From positions 1-9,275 of the forward strand of contig CATVQN010000024.1 in NCBI GenBank assembly GCA_958346135.1: DNA of 9,275 nucleotides. Direction: 5' to 3'. Under the pieces are notes generated by a model. The model did not search any database. It was given only the letters and a program-made list of their open reading frames with translations, and was not told the origin of the DNA. Of the stretch, positions 1-6,695 are shown piece after piece; position 1 is the stretch's first letter, and every line of letters starts with the position of its first letter. Made by a program: the position numbers and the translations under genes. The stretch comes from an uncultured Eubacteriales bacterium (lineage in GTDB: Bacteria; Bacillota; Clostridia; Monoglobales; Monoglobaceae).

Positions 1-794
1 CCTTTGATTTGTCTGACGAAGGAATTTTGATTACCATTTCCGAAAAGTCTGTACCGACTGTGAAGGATCCGGTGAGATCTGTCGGCGGCAGAAGCGGAAG
101 AAGCGGCGGCGGGGGCGGAGGAATCTCTGTTTCCGGCGGAAACACTACAACGGCGCAGCCGCCTGCAGCCATTGAACTTCCCCAGACAGTACAGCCGACA
201 GCTCCGGAATCTCTGTCCTTTTCTGATATTAGTTCGGTACCTTGGGCAAAGGAAGCCATTTTGGCTTTGGCAGAGCGTGGTATTTTAAATGGCCGCGGCG
301 GGGGAAGTTTTGCACCGCTGTCGGAGATCAGCCGTGCCGAAATGGCTAAAATCTTGGCGTTGGTCTTTCAGATGGAGGACGGAAAGGAAGAAACTGTAGA
401 ATTTTCGGATGTGCCGAAAAACGCCTGGTATTTTGAAAGCGTAGCGGCGGCTGTGCGGAGTGGTATGATTCACGGCAACGGAGACGGAACCTATGTGCCG
501 GAACGCAGCGTCACCCGTGAGGAATTTGCGGCGATGCTGGCAAGAGGTCTGGAAGCGGTGAGTGTGAAACCGGAAATAATTCGGCTAAACATCAATTTTA
601 ACGATGAGGAAGAAATTTCTGCGTTTGCGGTAGGATACGTTGATTTACTTTATACGGCGGGAATTCTGGACGGAGATGATACCGGGGCTTTTCGTCCCAA
701 GGATTCCGTCAGCCGTGCGGAAGCGGCGGCAGGCGTCTATAAGCTGCTGCATCGGCTGGAACAACCGGCAGAAAGCGAGGCGCAATTGCAATGA
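1..794 (+). CDS. SLH-domain cell-surface protein, C-terminal part (5' end outside window)
   Basis: The reading frame is open to the left edge (first full codon at base 3), so this is the end of a larger protein; a TTG at base 9 is not a convincing start. Numbering from base 3, residues 1-24 look like the last strand of an upstream beta-rich domain, then come a Gly/Ser/Arg-rich linker with a run of six glycines (about 35-40) and a Pro/Thr/Gln-rich spacer. Three SLH repeats follow at about 73-124, 134-187 and 199-254, each with an aromatic-Asp opening (FSD, FSD, FND) and an SRAE, TREE or SRAE signature. SLH triplets bind secondary cell-wall polymers, so the protein is inferred to sit on the cell surface, anchored by its C-terminus. 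Its stop codon overlaps the next start (ATGA), which indicates co-transcription and probably translational coupling. The function of the missing N-terminal part cannot be judged. Confidence 0.9.
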   Translation, partial: FDLSDEGILITISEKSVPTVKDPVRSVGGRSGRSGGGGGGISVSGGNTTTAQPPAAIELPQTVQPTAPESLSFSDISSVPWAKEAILALAERGILNGRGGGSFAPLSEISRAEMAKILALVFQMEDGKEETVEFSDVPKNAWYFESVAAAVRSGMIHGNGDGTYVPERSVTREEFAAMLARGLEAVSVKPEIIRLNINFNDEEEISAFAVGYVDLLYTAGILDGDDTGAFRPKDSVSRAEAAAGVYKLLHRLEQPAESEAQLQ

Positions 795-1864
795 AAAAAA
801 AGCTGAAAATTTTGTCGGCGGTTGTATGCTTTGGCGTAATGCTCCTTGGCTTTTGGAAAATTCCGATTTATGCTTTTGAATCGGATTCCGTATTTGAGGA
901 GGATTTGCCGAAGAAACAGATTTGGAAAAACGAGGGAGATACCTTAGAACAGGCCGTTGAGGTACATAATGTAGATGTTTGGGCGGTGGAGGATTACGAG
1001 CTGGATACCATGTACCAAGATCCGTATGTGCTGCGCCGTACTGCCAACACCACCGAAGCATGGGTCGTATTTGAGCTCCCCTATATGAAACGGGTCGAAC
1101 TGCTCTCTTACAGCTGGACGGAGAACGCCGTACCCTTTGTTCTGTATCTTTCTGAGGACGGAGAAACTTGGACAGATGCCGGAAATGAAACTGAGGTACG
1201 GCCGGATCCGGAGGAGCTGGGACGCTGGACGCAGATTCTGCATCAAAATGAGAATACCCGAGGGATGCGTTATTTAAAGATCGTATGGCCGCAACCGTCG
1301 GCGTCCAATGATTGGTGGAATCCGTATCTTGGATGGATTTCCGCTGAAATCGGAGTGCCGTCACCTGCAAAGCTTGTAACCTTTGTCCCGGAAGCGCTCA
1401 CCGTTCCCCGCTATGACAACACCGTGTATTCTCTTTCGGCAAATGTGATAGATCAATTGGGAGAGGCTATGGAGTTTGAAATCGTATGGTGTGCTGCGGA
1501 GGAATTGCCGGAAGGTGTTACGCTCACAGCAGACGGTACCTTGACAGTAGAGCATACCTGTATGGCAGATACAAAGCTGCAGTTGACTGCAAAGGCGACG
1601 ATCACGGAAACCGAAACTATGGAGGCTTCGGTTTGGACGGTGTTTAGGCCGGCGCAGATAGGGGATAGCAACTACGACAATAAGCTTGACGAGGCTGATC
1701 TTCAATATGTCATGGACAATTACGGAAAGTCACAGGAGGACGAGGAATGGAAAAATCTTCGGCTGGTCGATGTAGACGGTGACGGAAAAATTGATATTGC
1801 CGATTTGGCTTATCTTGCATATTATTGCGAAATAAAACAGGATGACGTTGCAGAGAATCAGTAA
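791..1864 (+). CDS. Secreted protein with discoidin-like domain, Ig-like segment and C-terminal dockerin
   Basis: This is a 357-residue exported protein. A basic N-terminus (MKKKLK) and hydrophobic core end in a likely signal peptidase I site after Ala28. Residues about 48-190 resemble an F5/8 type C (discoidin-like) beta-sandwich, with a 'LSEDGETW' turn and an 'RYLKIVW' strand typical of carbohydrate-binding members. Residues about 195-287 look like an Ig-like fold. The C-terminus (about 290-348) is a type I-like dockerin with two calcium-binding loops: D292, N294, D296, D300, D303 and D327, D329, D331, D335, D338. Dockerins bind cohesin modules on scaffold or surface proteins. No catalytic domain is visible, so it may be a binding or structural component. 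The start overlaps the upstream SLH gene by 4 bp, with GAGG at 777-780. The dockerin call is strong; the discoidin-like and Ig-like calls rest on pattern only. Confidence 0.88.
   Translation: MKKKLKILSAVVCFGVMLLGFWKIPIYAFESDSVFEEDLPKKQIWKNEGDTLEQAVEVHNVDVWAVEDYELDTMYQDPYVLRRTANTTEAWVVFELPYMKRVELLSYSWTENAVPFVLYLSEDGETWTDAGNETEVRPDPEELGRWTQILHQNENTRGMRYLKIVWPQPSASNDWWNPYLGWISAEIGVPSPAKLVTFVPEALTVPRYDNTVYSLSANVIDQLGEAMEFEIVWCAAEELPEGVTLTADGTLTVEHTCMADTKLQLTAKATITETETMEASVWTVFRPAQIGDSNYDNKLDEADLQYVMDNYGKSQEDEEWKNLRLVDVDGDGKIDIADLAYLAYYCEIKQDDVAENQ
1664..1834 (+). other. Dockerin module (two calcium-binding repeats)
   Basis: This marks the coding segment for residues 292-348 of the preceding protein. 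The two loops follow the 12-position pattern Dx[ND]xDxxxDxxD and each is followed by a hydrophobic helix (LQYVMDNYG; LAYLAYYCE). The spacing between loops (23 residues) matches the duplicated dockerin arrangement rather than a single EF-hand. Positions 10-11 of the loops, which often set cohesin specificity, are Glu-Ala and Ile-Ala, so the two halves are not symmetric there. Confidence 0.85.
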
Positions 1865-1881
1865 AAACAGCGGAGGAAAAG

Positions 1882-4800
1882 ATGAAGCAAAGAATGAAAA
1901 AAGTGTGCTGTCTGCTATTGTGTCTGCTGCTGATGCCGAAAGAAATGACGGTTTCTCATGCGGCGCAGGCTGATACGGCGTTAGGAATCCTATTGGATGA
2001 CTGCGTGGATTTTTCAGTAGCACAGAATCACAGCGACGGATTGTATGCAGAGGTTACTGCGGAGGAAAACCGCTATGCCTTTGAAGACTTTACCATGTTC
2101 ATGCGAAAGGAGAAAACGGCAGAGTGGCTGGAATACGAAATTCCATTGCAGCAGTATCTGATTTTTCACACCTACTTCCGTCAAAATGAAGCGATTTCCC
2201 ATTTTACATTTTCCTGGTCGGCAGACGGAGAAAACTGGCAGGAGGCTATCCCTGAGATTCAGATTGAAACGGTGGAGAACTGGAAGTGGATTCCGGTGCT
2301 TTACAGCCTGAAAAACCTTGATGCTGCAGCGAAATATGTACGTATTACCTTTAGCAATTTAGAAGGCGTGGAATGGTCACCCAGTCTTGCCGGGGTTTAC
2401 AGTCAGTATTTGACAAAGGTATCCAGTGGATTTGCTGATTGCGCCGGCACACCTTATGAGGAGGACACTACGTTTTTAAAGGAATTGGGATTTGTGTCCG
2501 GATATAACGCATATCAATATCGTCCGGAAGAAGAGATTTCCCGGGCGGAATTTGCCAAACTGATAGCCGGTGCTGTCAATGCGGAGGGAGAAAGTGTCCG
2601 AATCTTTTATGATGTGGACAGCGGTCACTGGGCTGCCGCATCCGTTGCCGGACTTTATGGTCTTGGTGTGATTTCCGGTGATGAAAACGGATATTTTCAT
2701 CCGGAAGAACCCATTACCTGTCAGGAAGCGGCAAAGCTCATGGCATCGGCAATCGGATATACCGCTATGGCAGAGCAAAGAGGAGGGTATCCTACAGGCT
2801 ACTTACAGACGGCGTACCAAATTGGACTGCTTCGGGGGATTTCTCGTTTCGGCGAAGAAAAGATAAATCGGGGTGATGCGGCGGTTATTCTTGCCAATCT
2901 GCTTAAGGGCGAGATGATTTATCCTGTGTCCTATGGCAGCGATGATAATCGGTATCAACAGAACGGTACCACGCCGCTGAACTTCTATCATCATATTTAT
3001 GAAGTGGAGGGTCAGCTGAGTAATCTGGGGGCAAAATCCATCGGAGACCAAAATGTTTTGGGAGAGAATCAGGCGATGATTGACGGCCGAGTCTTTTATC
3101 AGTCGGCCGGATGTCTGAAAGATTTACTTGGTCAGGAGATTTGTGCTTATGTGAAGTATGAGGATCGCGATACGACCGGAACTATTTTGTATGCACAGTC
3201 GCAAGCCGAAACCCTAAGTGAAACCTTTTCGGCTTTGGAATATAAAGGAATAGAGGATGGAAAACTGATTTTTCTCCGAGACGGCAGTGAGCGGGAATAT
3301 CGTTATACCAATAACACCCGGGTGGTTTATAACGGCCGCTTTGATACCAGAATGGGCGTAACTGAAAAATTGGACGTCACCTGCGGCAGTATTCGTATTG
3401 TGTCTAACAGTGGAAATCATACAGCGGATGTTATTTTGGTTGAGGAATATGAAACTGATTGGATGGCAGCACCGGGGCGTTTGGACGGGGTCTTAACGGA
3501 CAAGAAGCAGGGTGCTGTCAATCTTGGACTGGACCTTGCGCAGGCGGTTTCGGTTTCTTTGTACGGAGAATTGCAGGAGAACTACGAGAATATTACGGTA
3601 CAGTCAAATGACGTGGTTTGCGTTGCAAAAAGCCGAGACGGCTATGTGGCAGATGTGAAAGTTTTACATGATCGAAGAACCGGTACGCTGCAGAGTTTAC
3701 GCCAAGATGCCGGTGTGTGTGTGTTACAGGGAGAAGGGCTTCGGCTTTCCAAAGCCTTTGCGCCGGAGCGCGCAGCTGCCTTTCTCGGCAAAGAGGTAAC
3801 TGCCTATCTGGATGTAAACGGTGCCGTTTTTATACTGGAGGAAAATGTACTCCAAAGCGGCTATGGATATTTGCAAAATGTTGCTGTAAAATCGGGGATT
3901 TCAGAGAAGATCATTCTGCGTATTGTTACCCAAAGCGCTTTGGCTATGGAATATACGGCAGATTCCAAAACGCTGCTTAACGGAAAAAAGGAAAATGTAT
4001 CGGCCTTTGGAAATCTCACGCCGCAGTTGATTCGTTATACAGCCCGGGAGGATGGAACGCTTGCTAAGGTGGAAACGGCAGCGGAGGGCAACGGAATTGT
4101 AGGACAGTCGGGCTTTACTTTGAATTATCAGTCGGATCAGGCAAAATACTACGGAGATCAGCTGAAAGTGTTTGCTTCGGTCTATCAGATGGATGCCGAT
4201 ACCAAGGTTTTCTTGGTTCCGGAGGATTCCAGACGGATTGAGGATTATGAGGTTACTAACGCAGGTGCCTTTATTACCGATAAAAACTATCGGGTTTTTC
4301 TCTACGATGTCGATGACAGCTATCGGTGCGGTGCGGTGGTTGCAGATCTTGCTGCCAGTGAAAACCGGACCTTGGAGAACTATGACCCGGTTGCCATTGT
4401 GCAGAGCGTTGGAAATATTCTGGACAAGGACGGAAATCTCTGTCTGGAGGTTTCTGTCAAGGTCGGAGGCGAGGATACCTTTCTTTACTTCGATTCCTTG
4501 GGAGGCCGGGATGTAACCGGAAGCTGGCTTCCGAATTATAAGAGTCGGAACACTGCTGACGGGAATAATCCGTTTTCGCCGGGAGAAGTGCTGCAATATT
4601 ATATGGATTCCAAAAGCCACTGTAAGTATTTTCGAATGCTGCTTACCGATTCGATGATTAAAGATGGAACGGAATACGAAAAAAATATGGGTGACTACGG
4701 AGCCTTGAGTGAGCAGAATTACTTCAGCGAGCTGTATACCACACAGGGAACAGTTCTAAAAAAGTTTTCGGACAAGATGCTGGTTTCGGCGGATAGCTCC

Positions 4801-4968
4801 GGTTTTGTGCGGACCATTCCCCTGTCCGGCGCCGTGATTTATCGTTTGAATAAAGAAAATAAAAAGCTTTTGCCCGGTGACGCGTCAGATATTTCAGAGG
4901 GCAGCAAAGTTTTTGTCCGGATGAATTATACCGCAGTGCGTGAAATTCTCGTGATTTCCGGTCAATGA
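1882..4968 (+). CDS. Large secreted SLH-domain protein with N-terminal discoidin-like domain and unrecognised C-terminal region
   Basis: This 1028-residue protein starts at ATG 1882, with GGAGG at 1872-1876. A signal peptide (basic start, Leu/Cys-rich core) probably ends after Ala28 or Ala30. Residues about 35-178 form a discoidin-like domain resembling the one in the upstream dockerin protein ('SADGENW', 'KYVRITF', 'WSPSLAG'). SLH repeats follow at about 184-233, 242-293 and 303-346. Their signature tetrads drift from SRAE to TCQE to NRGD, so only the first looks canonical. The remaining roughly 680 residues are beta-rich, with recurring short barrel-like units ('LLGQEICAYV', 'FLGKEVTAYL', 'SEGSKVFVRM'). 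I recognise no enzyme motif there. It is inferred to be a wall-anchored surface protein; SLH repeats placed internally near the N-terminus expose the long C-terminal part. The 17-bp gap behind the dockerin gene suggests one operon. Confidence 0.88.
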   Translation: MKQRMKKVCCLLLCLLLMPKEMTVSHAAQADTALGILLDDCVDFSVAQNHSDGLYAEVTAEENRYAFEDFTMFMRKEKTAEWLEYEIPLQQYLIFHTYFRQNEAISHFTFSWSADGENWQEAIPEIQIETVENWKWIPVLYSLKNLDAAAKYVRITFSNLEGVEWSPSLAGVYSQYLTKVSSGFADCAGTPYEEDTTFLKELGFVSGYNAYQYRPEEEISRAEFAKLIAGAVNAEGESVRIFYDVDSGHWAAASVAGLYGLGVISGDENGYFHPEEPITCQEAAKLMASAIGYTAMAEQRGGYPTGYLQTAYQIGLLRGISRFGEEKINRGDAAVILANLLKGEMIYPVSYGSDDNRYQQNGTTPLNFYHHIYEVEGQLSNLGAKSIGDQNVLGENQAMIDGRVFYQSAGCLKDLLGQEICAYVKYEDRDTTGTILYAQSQAETLSETFSALEYKGIEDGKLIFLRDGSEREYRYTNNTRVVYNGRFDTRMGVTEKLDVTCGSIRIVSNSGNHTADVILVEEYETDWMAAPGRLDGVLTDKKQGAVNLGLDLAQAVSVSLYGELQENYENITVQSNDVVCVAKSRDGYVADVKVLHDRRTGTLQSLRQDAGVCVLQGEGLRLSKAFAPERAAAFLGKEVTAYLDVNGAVFILEENVLQSGYGYLQNVAVKSGISEKIILRIVTQSALAMEYTADSKTLLNGKKENVSAFGNLTPQLIRYTAREDGTLAKVETAAEGNGIVGQSGFTLNYQSDQAKYYGDQLKVFASVYQMDADTKVFLVPEDSRRIEDYEVTNAGAFITDKNYRVFLYDVDDSYRCGAVVADLAASENRTLENYDPVAIVQSVGNILDKDGNLCLEVSVKVGGEDTFLYFDSLGGRDVTGSWLPNYKSRNTADGNNPFSPGEVLQYYMDSKSHCKYFRMLLTDSMIKDGTEYEKNMGDYGALSEQNYFSELYTTQGTVLKKFSDKMLVSADSSGFVRTIPLSGAVIYRLNKENKKLLPGDASDISEGSKVFVRMNYTAVREILVISGQ

Positions 4969-4981
4969 AGTATCTTTTTCC

Positions 4982-5005
4982 CCGCTTTGGGAAAACCTAA
5001 AGCGG
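4982..5005 (+). promoter_or_regulatory. Hairpin covering part of the ldh ribosome binding site
   Basis: Bases 4982-4991 pair with 4996-5005 in a 10-bp stem (one G-U pair) closed by an AAAA tetraloop. The last two stem bases (G5004, G5005) are the first two of the GGAGG Shine-Dalgarno site at 5004-5008 that serves the ATG at 5017. No T-tract follows on either strand, so it is not a typical terminator. The pairing is read directly from sequence; a regulatory effect on ldh translation, or a role in mRNA processing between surface genes and ldh, is inference. Confidence 0.55.
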
Positions 5006-5016
5006 AGGTGAAAAAT

Positions 5017-5964
5017 ATGTTTAAAGGTAAAGTTACAGTGATCGGAGCGGGAAACGTAGGTTCTACCATCGTTTATACACTGGTTTTAAGCGGTATGGTA
5101 TCTGAAATTGTTTTGATTGACATTAACCGTGATAAGGCGGAGGGAGATGCGATGGACATGAACCACGGCATCTGCTTTGTCAGCCCTGTGAAGGTGGTTG
5201 CGGGGGAATACAGTGATATTTCCGGCAGTGACATGGTGATTATTACTGCTGGGGCGAATCAGAAGGAAGGAGAAAAACGTACCGATTTGCTCAGGCGCAA
5301 TACCGCTATTTTTCAGAGTATTATCGATCAGGTTCTGAAATATTGTCATGATGATACGATTTTAATGGTCGTTACCAACCCGGTGGACATTTTAACCTAT
5401 ATTACCTACAAAATATCGGGGTTCTCCAAGCAGCATGTGATTGGCTCCGGTACGGTACTGGATACCGCTCGACTCAAATACCTGCTGGGAGAGCATACCA
5501 ATGTGGATGTCCGCAATGTGCACACCTATATCATTGGCGAACACGGGGATTCCGAGGTTGCTGCATGGAGTGTCACCAATGTGGCAGGTATGAGTGTAGA
5601 CGGCTATTGTCAAAGTGCCGGCAGCTGCGATTCGCTGGATGTCTGTAGGGATACTTTTTATGATAAGACCAGAAACGCTGCCTATGAAATTATCGATAAA
5701 AAGGGTGCAACCTATTATGCCATTGCCCTGGCAGTTCGCAGAATTGTGGAGAGCATCATCGGAAATGAGCATTCTATTCTGACGGTTTCCAGCTTATTTG
5801 AAGGTGAATACGGAATATCCGATATATGTCTCAGTGCCCCCACGATTGTAGGCAGTGAAGGAGCAAAACAAATTTTAGAAATCAAATTTTCCGATGAGGA
5901 ACGCAGAAGACTGCAGGAATCGGCGGATAAGCTGAAATATTTGGCAAAGGAGATTGGTTTTTAA
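5017..5964 (+). CDS. ldh: L-lactate dehydrogenase (NAD-dependent)
   Basis: The enzyme interconverts pyruvate and L-lactate using NADH in the cytoplasm, re-oxidising NADH in fermentation. The 315-residue length is normal for the family. Visible motifs are the Rossmann loop GAGNVGS (10-16); the specificity loop GANQKEGEKR with Gln82, the residue that marks lactate rather than malate dehydrogenase (which has Arg); TNPVD; the Asp149/Arg152 pair (substrate-binding Arg); and the catalytic histidine His176 in GEHGDSE. The ATG at 5017 is preferred over an upstream in-frame TTG at 4987 because GGAGGTG (5004-5010) lies six bases before it, and MFKGKVTVIGAG is a normal family N-terminus. It lies 48 bp after the SLH gene, with no promoter seen between. 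Its stop overlaps nrdG by one base. Confidence 0.96.
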   Translation: MFKGKVTVIGAGNVGSTIVYTLVLSGMVSEIVLIDINRDKAEGDAMDMNHGICFVSPVKVVAGEYSDISGSDMVIITAGANQKEGEKRTDLLRRNTAIFQSIIDQVLKYCHDDTILMVVTNPVDILTYITYKISGFSKQHVIGSGTVLDTARLKYLLGEHTNVDVRNVHTYIIGEHGDSEVAAWSVTNVAGMSVDGYCQSAGSCDSLDVCRDTFYDKTRNAAYEIIDKKGATYYAIALAVRRIVESIIGNEHSILTVSSLFEGEYGISDICLSAPTIVGSEGAKQILEIKFSDEERRRLQESADKLKYLAKEIGF

Positions 5965-6470
5965 TGCAGACTTTAAGAATTTCGGGAATTGAGCCGGAGT
6001 CCATCGTAGATGGACCCGGCATCCGCTACGTCATTTTTGTACAGGGTTGTCCCCATCATTGTCCGGGATGCCATAATCCGCAGACGCATGATTTTGAAGG
6101 CGGACATGACCAGAGCTTTGCGTCTATGCTGGAGGAAATAGACAAAAATCCTCTGCTCAGCGGTGTGACCTTCTCAGGCGGAGAGCCTTTTTGTCAGGCG
6201 GCTGCTTTAGCGGAGCTCGGACAAAAGATTCGTCAAAGAGGGTTAAATCTTGTGTGCTACAGTGGATATACCTTTGAGGAGCTGCTTACGCAATCTAAGA
6301 CTCAGCCTGAAATTATGGATTTATTGAGAATAACGAATATTTTGATTGACGGTAGATTTGTCCTGAAGGAAAAATCTCTGATGCTGAAGTTTCGGGGAAG
6401 TCGGAATCAGAGAGTTTTAGATGTTCCAAAGTCACTGGAACAGGGGACACCTGTTTTGGCTGAGATTTGA
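5964..6470 (+). CDS. nrdG: Anaerobic ribonucleoside-triphosphate reductase activating protein (radical SAM)
   Basis: NrdG uses a [4Fe-4S] cluster and S-adenosylmethionine to put a glycyl radical on NrdD, the oxygen-sensitive class III ribonucleotide reductase that makes deoxynucleotides. The 168-residue protein has the family-wide VDGPGIR segment (15-21), the radical SAM cluster motif CPHHCPGC (Cys29, Cys33, Cys36) followed by HNPQT, the SAM-binding FSGGEPF, and the C-terminal FRGSRNQRVLDV block typical of NrdG. Its size argues against the longer pyruvate formate-lyase activase. Its ATG shares a base with the ldh stop (TAATG), and AAAGGAG lies at 5946-5952, so translation is probably coupled to ldh. 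No nrdD is present in the window, so the partner must be encoded elsewhere. A terminator follows. Confidence 0.94.
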   Translation: MQTLRISGIEPESIVDGPGIRYVIFVQGCPHHCPGCHNPQTHDFEGGHDQSFASMLEEIDKNPLLSGVTFSGGEPFCQAAALAELGQKIRQRGLNLVCYSGYTFEELLTQSKTQPEIMDLLRITNILIDGRFVLKEKSLMLKFRGSRNQRVLDVPKSLEQGTPVLAEI

Positions 6471-6507
6471 TACATAGAACGAACTTGTGATATTTTCCGT
6501 ATTGTGA

Positions 6508-6545
6508 AAAAGCAGGCCGGGCTTTTGGCTTGCTTTTCATTTTTC
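6508..6545 (+). terminator. Rho-independent terminator after nrdG
   Basis: Bases 6508-6518 pair with 6527-6537 in an 11-bp stem (one G-U) around an 8-base loop. The right arm ends in TTTT and is followed by CATTTTTC, giving a T-rich tail. It lies 38 bp after the nrdG stop and before the hydG promoter, so it probably ends the transcript carrying ldh and nrdG, and perhaps the surface genes. Confidence 0.8.
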
Positions 6546-6634
6546 AAAAATAAACAAGGGGAAGATAAGAAATATGCAGAAAAACGAACACGTTTGGGCA
6601 TATTATTTTGTTTGATGTCGTTTTTTAAAATGTA
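6546..6634 (+). other. AT-rich spacer between terminator and hydG promoter
   Basis: Together with the terminator and promoter this fills the 225-bp gap between nrdG and hydG. I see only a short inverted repeat (AAACG 6582-6586 with CGTTT 6591-6595) and a 13-codon frame at 6574-6615 that I do not consider a gene. No recognisable operator was found. Confidence 0.4.
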
Positions 6635-6663
6635 TTGACAAAAATATAACAGAGGTGTACAAT
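6635..6663 (+). promoter_or_regulatory. Sigma-A-type promoter of hydG (and probably hydF)
   Basis: A perfect -35 box TTGACA (6635-6640) and a one-mismatch -10 box TACAAT (6658-6663) are separated by exactly 17 bases, the optimum for sigma-A/sigma-70. Transcription would start near 6670, leaving a leader of about 26 bases before hydG. It sits directly downstream of a terminator, as expected for a new transcription unit. Confidence 0.85.
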
Positions 6664-6678
6664 GAAGCTATGACCTGT

Positions 6679-6686
6679 AAGGAGGT
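6679..6686 (+). promoter_or_regulatory. Ribosome binding site that sets the hydG start
   Basis: AAGGAGGT is a full-length Shine-Dalgarno match. An ATG at 6688 lies only one base after it and opens a short dead frame; the ATG at 6696, nine bases away, is in the HydG frame and is the start used here. Confidence 0.8.
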
Positions 6687-6695
6687 AATGGCTCA

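Noticed and set aside
645..1370. A 241-codon open frame on the minus strand
   Set aside because: It lies opposite the SLH and dockerin genes, and its translation is low in recognisable motifs; treated as a shadow of the coding strand.
3901..4620. A 239-codon open frame on the minus strand
   Set aside because: It is fully inside the 1028-codon SLH gene on the other strand with no recognisable domain; treated as a shadow.
4987..4989. In-frame TTG as an earlier ldh start
   Set aside because: It has no Shine-Dalgarno site and would add ten residues not seen in the family, while ATG 5017 has a strong site at proper spacing.
4982..5010. Hairpin before ldh as a Rho-independent terminator
   Set aside because: No T-tract follows on the + strand, and the minus-strand reading is followed by an A-rich, not T-rich, stretch.
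6485..6508. Two TTGTGA direct repeats, 18 bp apart, as a Rex (redox repressor) operator
   Set aside because: Rex sites are palindromic (TTGTGA with TCACAA); here both copies point the same way and lie before the terminator, far from the hydG promoter.
6574..6615. A 13-codon frame (MQKNEHVWAYYFV) between nrdG and hydG
   Set aside because: It is very short, weakly spaced from a GGGGA, and lies upstream of the mapped-by-eye promoter in a region after a terminator, so it is probably chance.
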